A DNA stretch of 64,000 bases from UBA9676 sp963730065 (GTDB lineage Bacteria; Actinomycetota; Actinomycetes; Streptosporangiales; Streptosporangiaceae). This document shows positions 1 through 6,123 of this stretch, piece by piece. The notes beneath the pieces are model-generated. The model was not told the origin of the DNA, searched no databases, and saw only the letters and a list, made by a program, of their open reading frames with translations. Location: NCBI GenBank assembly GCA_963730065.1, contig CAVSQL010000025.1, positions 1-64,000 of the forward strand. Direction: 5' to 3'. Every line of letters begins with the position of its first letter. The stretch's first letter is position 1. Both the position numbers and the translations under genes were made by a program.

Positions 1-195
1 GCGGAACGCTGCCATGTCATCGCTCTCCAACCGCCTGGCGCCAGGCGCTCGCCCGCTGGCGCCGCCTCGATTCGTGTGTTCGTCGGCATCTACCCGTGCG
101 CAACCGGGCAAACATGGGCGGCAGGGAGAGCCCGCCGGAGATGGGCGCGATCGCGCCCTCAGGCGCGGGCGGCCGCCCGGCGGTGAGGCAGGCCC

Positions 196-694
196 GCCAC
201 CTTCGCCCAGTACGCGGTCGACGGTGATCACGACGGCCAGTTGAGCCCCTACGACCCCGCCGACGCGATCTACAGCGCCGCCGCGATGCTGTGCGTCAAC
301 GGCGCCGCCTCCGGCACCGCGGCCGGGATCAGTCAGGCGGTCTTCGCCTACAACCACTCCCAGGCCTACGTCAACGACGTCCTGGGATGGGCCGCCCGCT
401 ACACCATCCCCGTCCCCTCCGGCGCGGCAGTCACCGCGCTCGCGTTCGCCCTGCGCCAGATCGGCAAGCCCTACCAGTGGGGCGCCACCGCTCCGGACGC
501 CTACGCCGCTGCGGGCATCCACTTCGCCCGCATCACCTTCGGCTGGCGCCAAGACGGGCCCTACGGTCCCCCCTCACCCAGATCCAGCCCGGGGACCTGC
601 TTGCCAGACAGGCGAGGACGTCCAGATCGACCCCCTCGACCTAGCCGGGGCCGTTGTGGCCACCCATCCCGCGGACCTGCCCCATCACGCCTGA
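196..694 (+). pseudogene. Remnant of a lytic transglycosylase-NlpC/P60 peptidoglycan hydrolase
   Basis: The frame from 196 reads a typical end of a soluble lytic transglycosylase domain (FAQYAVDGDHDG, then SPYDPADAIYSAA, then FAYNHSQAYVNDVL) and enters an NlpC/P60 domain (ALRQIGKPYQWGATAPDAY). The expected DCSGL block with the catalytic cysteine is absent: the sequence jumps from PDAY to AAAGIHFARITFGWRQDG. At about 575 the frame is lost. QIQPGDLL continues in another frame, and a third frame carries a tail ending at 694; the histidine region is gone. No start or transglycosylase catalytic part is visible upstream. Hydrolases of this two-domain type are common in conjugative elements of actinomycetes, so this is probably a leftover of one. 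It is inactive as written. Confidence 0.75.
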
Positions 695-714
695 ACCACC
701 AGGAGGAACTCCAG

Positions 715-966
715 ATGCCCGTCACCATCACCCAGCTGCGCGCCAGCGCGACCGTCGACCTGATGACCGCCGTGGCCGCGCTGGGCCTGGGCCACACCGC
801 CGGCACCCGCCTCACCCGTCATGCGGCCCGTTTGTGGTGGGATTGCCGTCCGCGGCGAGCAGGTCGAGGAACGGGCCGACCCGAAGTCCTTCCTGGGCGG
901 TGTGGCGGAACAGGTGGTTGCGGTTCACGGTGTACTGGGTGCGGCGGCCGGTCCGGGTGCGGGTGA
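715..966 (+). pseudogene. Truncated small ORF, 5' end only
   Basis: An ATG at 715 follows a strong ribosome-binding site (AGGAGGAA). It begins MPVTITQLRASATVDLMTAV and continues with helix-like sequence to about residue 37. After about position 825 the reading is arginine- and glycine-rich and antisense to the regulator ending at 812. It looks like the first third of a gene cut by a rearrangement. I do not recognise the family. It lies 20 bp after the wrecked hydrolase and was probably in the same operon. Confidence 0.35.
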
Positions 967-1141
967 GGTAGCCCGCTGCTTCCAGGTCGGCCACAATGAC
1001 CTGGACGGTGCGCTCGGTGAGGTCGACGGCGGCGCTGATGTCGCGGATCCGGGCGGTGGGGTTGCGGGCGATCTCCACCAGCACGTGCCCGTGCCCGGTC
1101 AGCAGTGTCCAGCTGCCGCCGCGCTCGTCAGCAACACTCAT
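812..1141 (-). CDS. Small winged-helix (MarR/ArsR-like) transcriptional regulator
   Basis: This 109-residue protein starts MSVADERGGS at the ATG at 1141. Residues about 14-75 form a winged helix-turn-helix: TGHGHVLVEIARNP is helix 1, IRDISAAVDLTERTVQVIVADL the HTH, and AAGYLTRTRTGRRTQYTVN the wing. The C-terminal tail (LFRHTAQEGLRVGPFLDLL) is typical of small actinobacterial MarR-like or HTH_24-type regulators. No ligand domain is present. A run of CGCGAGAA-containing repeats lies directly upstream of its start, so autoregulation is plausible but is inference. Its 3' end overlaps a truncated ORF on the other strand. Confidence 0.75.
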   Translation of the reverse strand: MSVADERGGSWTLLTGHGHVLVEIARNPTARIRDISAAVDLTERTVQVIVADLEAAGYLTRTRTGRRTQYTVNRNHLFRHTAQEGLRVGPFLDLLAADGNPTTNGPHDG

Positions 1142-1154
1142 ACCTGGTGAGTAT

Positions 1155-1225
1155 ATCCTCGCGAGAACATCCACGCGAGAACATCCACGCGGGAAACTAC
1201 TCGCGAGAAAGATCCCGCGAAGTTT
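1155..1225. promoter_or_regulatory. Tandem CGCGAGAA repeats, candidate operator
   Basis: GCGAGAACATCCAC occurs twice head to tail (1161-1174 and 1175-1188), followed by a partial third copy (GCGGGAA). CGCGAGAA returns at about 1202, with CCCGCGAAG and TCTCGTG just after it. The block is immediately upstream of the winged-helix gene at 1141 and about 110 bp upstream of the STAS gene at 1334, so it sits between two divergent genes. A regulator-binding role is inferred from the position and repetition only. Confidence 0.45.
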
Positions 1226-1333
1226 TTCTCGTGTTTCTATTGACAGGTCTCTGCCAGGCCTCGATCCTGGTAGTGCCCTGATCGGGTCACGGCCGCGCCA
1301 GTAGCCGGACCCCGGGCACAGGAGGTGACGCAG

Positions 1334-1765
1334 ATGCCTGAGGCCAGCTTCCCTGTTGAGGTGGTCAGCGGTATGCCCGTCGTGACGGCGCCCGAGGAGA
1401 TCGATATAACCAATGCCGCCGGGTTGCGGGCGGCGCTGCTCGAAGCAGCCGCGCACGGGAGCGGGACGCTGGTGGCCGACATGGCCCAGACACAGTTTTG
1501 CGACTCGGCCGGGCTTAACGTCCTGGTGCGCGCGCACAAGCGGGCCCGGGCCGAGGGCGGTGAGCTGCTGCTGGTCATCTGCGCCGCTGCTGTCCTGCGC
1601 ATCTTCGCGGTCACCGGCATCGATCACCTGATCCCCACCTTCCCCACCCTGGAACAAGCCCTCGCGCCAGCGCCCGCGGTTCCCGATTGCACCAGCCCGC
1701 CCGGCGCGCTGGCTGCCGCGCCCGTGCCGCCCGCCACCCCCGAACCGCTGGGGACCCCCGGATGA
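1334..1765 (+). CDS. STAS-domain anti-sigma factor antagonist
   Basis: The protein has 143 residues, starting at the ATG at 1334; an in-frame GTG at 1325 falls inside the GGAGG ribosome-binding site and is less likely. Residues about 5-110 form a STAS domain: GMPVVTAPEEIDITNAAGL, then VADMAQTQFCDSAGLNVLVRA with the phosphorylatable serine in DSAGL, then the last helix with ITGIDHL-like sequence. Proteins of this type bind anti-sigma kinases and are switched off by phosphorylation. The last 35 residues are a Pro/Ala-rich tail. The stop overlaps the start of the response regulator (ATGA at 1762), so the two are probably co-translated. Confidence 0.85.
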   Translation: MPEASFPVEVVSGMPVVTAPEEIDITNAAGLRAALLEAAAHGSGTLVADMAQTQFCDSAGLNVLVRAHKRARAEGGELLLVICAAAVLRIFAVTGIDHLIPTFPTLEQALAPAPAVPDCTSPPGALAAAPVPPATPEPLGTPG

Positions 1766-2205
1766 CCAGCTCAGCCCTGCTCGGCGCCGCCGATGTTCTC
1801 CTGGTCGAGGACGACCCCGGGGACGTGCTGCTGACCAGGGAAGCCTTCGAGGACCACCACCTGGGCCTGCAGCTGCACGTCGTCGGCGACGGCGAAACGG
1901 CGATGCGGTTCCTGCGCCGCACCGATGACTTCGCTGGCATGCCCCGCCCCGCCCTGGTCGTGCTCGACCTCAACCTGCCCCGCCGCAGCGGCCTGGAGGT
2001 CCCCGGCGAACTCAAGACCGACCCCGGCCTGCACACCATCCCCGTGGTGGTGCTCACCACATCGCAGGCACAGGCCGACATCTCGCGCAGCTACCAGCTG
2101 CACGCCAACGCCTACGTCATCAAGCCATTCGACGCCACCCAGTTCGCCGACGCCATCAGGCACATCGACGACTTCTTCCTGACCTTGGTGAAGCGCCCGC
2201 AGTAG
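1762..2205 (+). CDS. Single-domain response regulator (CheY/Rcp1-like)
   Basis: This 147-residue receiver domain has no output domain. The acidic pocket is VLLVEDDPGD, the phospho-acceptor aspartate lies in LVVLDLNLPRRSGLEV, the switch threonine in VVLTTSQAQ, and the lysine in AYVIKPFD. The spaced acidic pair and the long loop (LRRTDDFAGMPRP) match the Rcp1 or phytochrome-partner class of receivers. Its ATG overlaps the stop of the upstream STAS gene. The pair suggests a small phospho-relay or partner-switching module. No histidine kinase is visible nearby. Confidence 0.88.
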   Translation: MTSSALLGAADVLLVEDDPGDVLLTREAFEDHHLGLQLHVVGDGETAMRFLRRTDDFAGMPRPALVVLDLNLPRRSGLEVPGELKTDPGLHTIPVVVLTTSQAQADISRSYQLHANAYVIKPFDATQFADAIRHIDDFFLTLVKRPQ

Positions 2206-2882
2206 GCGCTTCAGCCCCGGCCGCACCCGGCCGCGCAAGCGCTGACAGGCGCGCCCGCCCAGCCCGCTAAGGGACATGCAGATCGCCCTATTCGGCGCGG
2301 CGCTACCGACATCCCGGCACGCTGCGGCTGGCGCGCATAAGGCGGTTACGCGCCCGGTTCTTCGCCATCGATCGCGACGCTGCGTCACTGCTGGCCTACA
2401 CCGGCCCAGCTCTGCGGCAAAGTTGCCCCTCGGGGCTCGAAAGGCACGCGGCGCAGCCGCGGACGGTACGGGGTCTCCGTTACCGGGAAGGAAGGCCCAG
2501 CGTTTCGGGATGAGCCCGGCGGTAGTGCTCGGTCAGGACCTCGCTGATCTTGCCTGGCCGGTATACGACAGTGCAGTCGCGATCTTGACCGTGATCAATC
2601 GAGGCGAGGATCATGACTCTGACGTGCTGGTTTGGGTGGAGCTGGAGGCTGACCCCTCGATGCGAACGAGGGTGAAGTCCAGTCAAGGCCGGGCTTGCAA
2701 AATCGGCAGCGGGGAGCCGTTCAACCCGCGAGGGCCGGTGCCCTGACACGATGGCATTCTCTGCCGATCCTGCTCGCCGCGTACCGGACTCCAGGGTTCT
2801 GCCTCGCCAACGAGTGGCCAACAAATGATCAATGGCATGATCGCCGCGCCTGGCGATCATGCCATCTGCCTGGAACTTCTCT
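2206..2882. other. 677-bp stretch without a confident gene
   Basis: No ORF here has convincing family features. On the minus strand, 2480-2650 reads a protein-like tail (NQHVRVMILASIDHG, then TVVYRPGKISEVLTEHYRR, then ending HPETLGLPSR). It could be the 3' end of a lost gene, but I see no start and no recognisable domain. The apparent N-terminal part of that ORF is a shadow of the tRNA fragment at 2883. Confidence 0.4.
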
Positions 2883-2926
2883 GTCGGGGTGGCCGGATTT
2901 GAACCGGCGGCCTCTTCGTCCCGAAC
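2883..2926 (-). repeat. tRNA-Pro 3'-end fragment, candidate att site 1
   Basis: These 44 bases are identical to 26659-26702, which covers the 3' half (acceptor 3' strand, T arm, variable loop and 3' anticodon stem) of the tRNA-Pro gene at 26660-26733. They have the same orientation. The rest of the tRNA is absent, so this is not a functional tRNA. A partial tRNA 3' end of this length is the usual core of a tyrosine-integrase attachment site. Confidence 0.8.
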
Positions 2927-3032
2927 TGAGCGCACAGTCCGGCGAAACCGCTGCTAGCTCGCGTCTCCGCTGGTCAGTTGCATTGCTTGACTCCCGGATG
3001 CCGCGTCTGACCGCATCTGGGGGCGCCTCGCC

Positions 3033-3049
3033 GCTCCCATTTTGCTCCC
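3033..3049. repeat. GCTCCC double repeat near att site 1
   Basis: GCTCCCATTTTGCTCCC lies 107 bp inside the island from the tRNA fragment. Nearly the same motif is found next to the other two tRNA copies (8840-8855 and 26570-26586). Its placement suggests an arm-type integrase or excisionase site. This is inferred from repetition and position. Confidence 0.5.
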
Positions 3050-3056
3050 GCCAGCA

Positions 3057-3563
3057 CTACCGGCCCCGGCTCAGCTGGTGGGCGGCGGGCCGATCGTGGG
3101 CGGGTGGGTCGGCGGCGCGGGGGGCTCCTGCCACCAAGATGATCCAGCCGATGAGGGCGAGCACGGTGATCGCCTCGATCGTGAGCGATTCGGTGACGAA
3201 TGACGCCGAGATCGACTCCCGGAAGCCGAACAGGCCCACGCTGAGGCTGATGATGAGGGCTCCGAGCGTGGAGACGGTGTAGCCGGCGGCAAGCAGGCCG
3301 ATAAGCGGCCGCGGCCACAACAGCAACACGACGGCGAGGAGGAATGCGGCTACCGCGTCGAGCAGGAACAGCGGCCCGTCCGTGGGGATCTGGCGATATC
3401 CCTCCTGCCATAGGTGCAGATGGATGTACCCGATCCATGCCAGCAGCGCCACACAGCCTAGGCGCAGCAGCAATGCGGCGACCCAGCGGCCGCCCCGGCT
3501 CGGTGCCTGGGGACTGCGCGGCGAAACGAGCCGGCGCAGCCGGAATGAAGCTGGTTCAGTCAT
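3057..3563 (-). CDS. Four-helix membrane protein, unknown function
   Basis: The protein has 168 residues, starting at the ATG at 3563, chosen because AAAGGA lies 7 bases upstream; the in-frame ATG at 3569 would be too close to it. After a basic N-terminus (residues 1-28) there are four hydrophobic segments: VAALLLRLGCVALLAWIGYI, FLLDAVAAFLLAVVLLLW, LIGLLAAGYTVSTLGALIIS and LTIEAITVLALIGWIILVAG. The C-terminus is short and hydrophilic. I do not recognise the family. It is the last gene of a leftward group of small envelope-type genes inside the first island. Confidence 0.7.
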   Translation of the reverse strand: MTEPASFRLRRLVSPRSPQAPSRGGRWVAALLLRLGCVALLAWIGYIHLHLWQEGYRQIPTDGPLFLLDAVAAFLLAVVLLLWPRPLIGLLAAGYTVSTLGALIISLSVGLFGFRESISASFVTESLTIEAITVLALIGWIILVAGAPRAADPPAHDRPAAHQLSRGR

Positions 3564-3670
3564 TCTCATGTCCTTTCATAGGGCCAGATGCTTCTCATAA
3601 GAAATTGATCACTGGACAGTCGAAACGCGGTCCTTGGGTCTGCCGTGCGCGCTTTCATTTTTAGGCGTGT

Positions 3671-4270
3671 TCACCGGACGAGGTAGGCGGCCACCGCCCG
3701 GAACAGCAGCGGGCGCGCCTGGGCCCACATGGCGGCCGGGGCGGTCGCGACAATGACACTTGCGCCGTTCCGGCCCTGGACCAGACAGGCGATCTCCTCA
3801 AAGTGATGCGCGCCGATCCTCGTGACATAGTCGTCGATGACGCATGATCCGGTGCCGCCGCGGAACCTGACACCGCGTACAGCGGCGTCCTGGTGGGCCG
3901 AGGCCGCGTCGTCAGACCGCAGCAGTCGCAGCCGGAAGGCGGCCCAGCCCCGCAGCCGCTCGCTGCCTTGCCGGGGAGTGGCGTTGAGGTAGAGCTGGAA
4001 TCTGCCGTCCGGGCTGAGCCGGGCGGCCGATACGGCGTCGGTGTCCCCAGCGAGCCGGTGCAGCGCGGGCGGGTAGGACAGCACGGCGGTCCGGTTGGGC
4101 AGCGTGAGGCGCGGCCACCCGGCCGGTGCCGCTGCCGGGTGAAGCGGGGGGAAAGCCGACGCTGGCGAGCGCCCAGGCAGGGCGAACGCGACGACCGAGA
4201 TGGCGATGGCAGCCATGGCAGCGATCGCGGCCAGCGCGTGCCTGCCGCGCCGCGCAGTGCGATCGGTCAC
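3671..4270 (-). CDS. Secreted or membrane-anchored hypothetical protein
   Basis: The 199-residue product starts with GTG at 4270 behind GAGAGGAGAG. Residues 14-35 are one hydrophobic segment (ALAAIAAMAAIAISVVAFAL) followed by Ala/Pro-rich sequence, so it is a signal peptide or N-terminal anchor. The rest looks globular and extracytoplasmic (LTLPNRTAVLSYPPALHRL, FQLYLNATPRQG, two cysteines at GTGSCVID and EIACLVQG that could form a disulfide). I do not recognise the family. It follows the lipoprotein gene at 4357-4638 with an 86-bp gap, probably in one operon. Confidence 0.65.
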   Translation of the reverse strand: MTDRTARRGRHALAAIAAMAAIAISVVAFALPGRSPASAFPPLHPAAAPAGWPRLTLPNRTAVLSYPPALHRLAGDTDAVSAARLSPDGRFQLYLNATPRQGSERLRGWAAFRLRLLRSDDAASAHQDAAVRGVRFRGGTGSCVIDDYVTRIGAHHFEEIACLVQGRNGASVIVATAPAAMWAQARPLLFRAVAAYLVR

Positions 4271-4356
4271 TGGTCTCTCCTCTCATCAAACAGCCGGGCC
4301 GGGGCCCGGCGCCGCCAGCGGACCGGGCTGCCGCTATGGCCGGGGGTGGCCGACGG

Positions 4357-4638
4357 CTAGATATTGCCGTCGCCGTCGCTGGGGCCGCCGTTGTTGTCGG
4401 CGTCCTGGTCACCGCCGTTGCCCTGCGGGATGGGATTGGCGGTCTGGGCGGGTGCGGTGGCCGGCGGCGCGGACGGCGTGGTGGCCGCGGCATGCATCGG
4501 CCGGGAATGATGGTGATGATGCGCCGTGGCAGCCGGCTTTGACATGGCGGGTGCGGTGGCCGCGGCGGTGCCGCAGCCTGCGGCCAGCGCCCCCAGAAGT
4601 GCGAGCCCGGCCAGCGGCCGGGCGAGGGTGAACGACAT
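4357..4638 (-). CDS. Small histidine-rich lipoprotein
   Basis: This 93-residue protein has a lipoprotein signal (MSFTLARPLAGLALLGALAAGC) with lipobox LAAGC. The mature part is low-complexity: an Ala/Thr stretch with a run of five histidines (TAHHHHHS), then a Pro/Ala-rich part, then a Gly/Asp/Asn-rich acidic tail (GDQDADNNGG). The start has a good ribosome-binding site (AAAGGACAAGCC). The His run could bind metal, which is only an inference from composition. It heads the leftward pair with the secreted protein downstream. Confidence 0.7.
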   Translation of the reverse strand: MSFTLARPLAGLALLGALAAGCGTAAATAPAMSKPAATAHHHHHSRPMHAAATTPSAPPATAPAQTANPIPQGNGGDQDADNNGGPSDGDGNI

Positions 4639-4854
4639 GGCTTGTCCTTTCCGGTCTGCGAGGGTTCTGCGAGCAGGCCGAGATGGTGTGGAGGCGCTCG
4701 TAGTTGCCCCTCCGCCAGACAGGCTGCCAATGACCGGGAGGGGGTTCGCGGGGGCTCTGGGGGATGCACCGGGGGAAGTGAGTTGCTGGTGGCCGCGCTG
4801 ACGTACGGGAAACCAGCGTCCGGTGCCTATATGGGCGTTGGTGCCTTGCGGGTA

Positions 4855-5274
4855 TCAGGTCCGTGCCAGGCCGGCGCCGGGTCCGCTCAGGTGCCAGGCC
4901 TCGGCGACGATGCGCCAGCTGCCGCCTTGCTGGTGTCTGACGACCGTGGCGCCTGCCCCGCTTAGCTGTACCGGCTCGCAGTCCGGGCCAGTGCCGACGA
5001 TGTGCCGCTCGCCGAGAACCAGGGCAAGGCCGTCAACCGGCACGACCGCGCGGATCCGGACCGACAGCGGAAGCCGCAGGTCCATCAGCTGGATCAGGGC
5101 GTTCGCGACGCCGTCCGTATCAACGCCCGGATCACGTGCCCACGGCCTCAGCACCGCCCCGGCCTCGTATTGGGCGAGCGCGGCCTCCAGGTCCCCGTCG
5201 CTGACTGCTAGGGACACCAGTTCCACTGCCTCGGCTGGCCGGCTGGCAGTCGCCGGCGCGATTGGATCGGGCAC
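4855..5274 (-). CDS. NTF2/SnoaL-like protein
   Basis: The protein has 139 residues from the GTG at 5274, chosen because GGAGG lies 7 bases upstream; an ATG at 5307 would add 11 residues without a better site. The cone-shaped alpha+beta pattern of SnoaL/NTF2 proteins is visible: helix AVELVSLAVSDGDLEAALAQYEAGAVLRPW, then strands LSVRIRAVVPVDGLALVLG, ATVVRHQQGGSWRIVAEAWHL. It resembles the actinobacterial stress-type or polyketide-type SnoaL-like family, whose members bind or isomerise small hydrophobic ligands. No catalytic residue assignment is safe. It is transcribed leftward, downstream of the large regulator genes. Confidence 0.7.
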   Translation of the reverse strand: MPDPIAPATASRPAEAVELVSLAVSDGDLEAALAQYEAGAVLRPWARDPGVDTDGVANALIQLMDLRLPLSVRIRAVVPVDGLALVLGERHIVGTGPDCEPVQLSGAGATVVRHQQGGSWRIVAEAWHLSGPGAGLART

Positions 5275-5406
5275 CTGTGTACCTCCATAGTGTCCTGGCG
5301 GGTTCATGCCATCGCGGGCGCGGCGTTCTCGCCACTGTGCGCCAGGGTCGCAGCCCGATTCAGGGTGGAACGGGACGGTACTGGGGGAAACACCAGGGGA
5401 CCGTCG

Positions 5407-6123
5407 TCAGGACCCGCCCGCCAGCCGCCGGTACAGCGCCGTGGTCTCGGCCGCTGGGGGCACGCCGACCTGTTCTTGCAGCAGCTCAACGAGTTCTCCG
5501 TAGTGCCGTACGGCGCGCGCGGTCTCGCCGAGGCGCACCCAGCAGTTCATCAGCTCCCGGTGGGCGGTCTCGTTCAGCGGGTCGTGGGCGACGGCCCGGC
5601 GGAACGCCGCCGCGGCCGGCTGGTAGCGGCCGGCGGCCGCATGCAGTCGGCCAACCGCGAGCAGCGCCGACTCGAAGCTGCGGGCCAGCTCGTCGCGGCG
5701 GGCCTGGGCCCATTCGCCCGCGGCCATCCCGGCCAGGAAATCACCACGGTAGGCCGCAACCGCGCGCTGCAGGTCGGGCAGCGCGGCAGCCGCCGGCCGG
5801 GCACCACGAGCCGCGGCGAGCGCCTGCTCGAACGTCTCGATGTCACACTCGTGTTCTTGTGCGGTGTTGAAGCGGTAGCGACCGTCGGAGTACACAACCC
5901 AGGCGGGATCGCCAAGTGCGTGGCGCAGCTCGCGCAGGGCGGTATGCAGAGCGTTTCCCAGCCGCTGGCGTGACAGGTCGGGCCAAAGCGCGGCGCCCAG
6001 CTGGTCCTTGGTCATGGGCGGTGAGGCGGCGAGCAGGAACAGCAGCTCGCGTGGCTTCGCATAGCCCCAGTCCGCCGCCGTCACGATAGCGTCCCCGCGG
6101 TGGACGGTCGCCGCGCCGAGCAC
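5407..6123 (-). CDS. SARP-type DNA-binding plus BTAD domain protein
   Basis: The 238-residue ORF starts at GTG 6123. Residues 1-85 are an OmpR-like winged helix of the SARP class (WGYAKPRELLFLLAASPPMT, LGAALWPDLSRQRLGNALH, VVYSDGRYRFN). Residues about 90-235 are the bacterial transcriptional activation domain with TPR-like helices (FEQALAAARG, AVAAYRGDFLAG, HDPLNETAHRELMNCWVRLG). The frame stays open upstream of the GTG for about 150 bp and encodes GILRIRV, the usual first SARP strand. That, and the 43-bp overlap with the ATPase gene in another frame, suggests it was the C-terminal part of one protein. SARPs bind direct repeats and activate biosynthetic clusters. Confidence 0.8.
   Translation of the reverse strand: MLGAATVHRGDAIVTAADWGYAKPRELLFLLAASPPMTKDQLGAALWPDLSRQRLGNALHTALRELRHALGDPAWVVYSDGRYRFNTAQEHECDIETFEQALAAARGARPAAAALPDLQRAVAAYRGDFLAGMAAGEWAQARRDELARSFESALLAVGRLHAAAGRYQPAAAAFRRAVAHDPLNETAHRELMNCWVRLGETARAVRHYGELVELLQEQVGVPPAAETTALYRRLAGGS

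Noticed and set aside
2480..2935. ORF on minus strand starting MRSVRDEEAAGSNPATPT
   Set aside because: Its N-terminal part is the translated tRNA-Pro fragment; the same false peptide appears at 8713-8976 and 26506-26891 beside the other copies. Only the 3' third might be a gene remnant.
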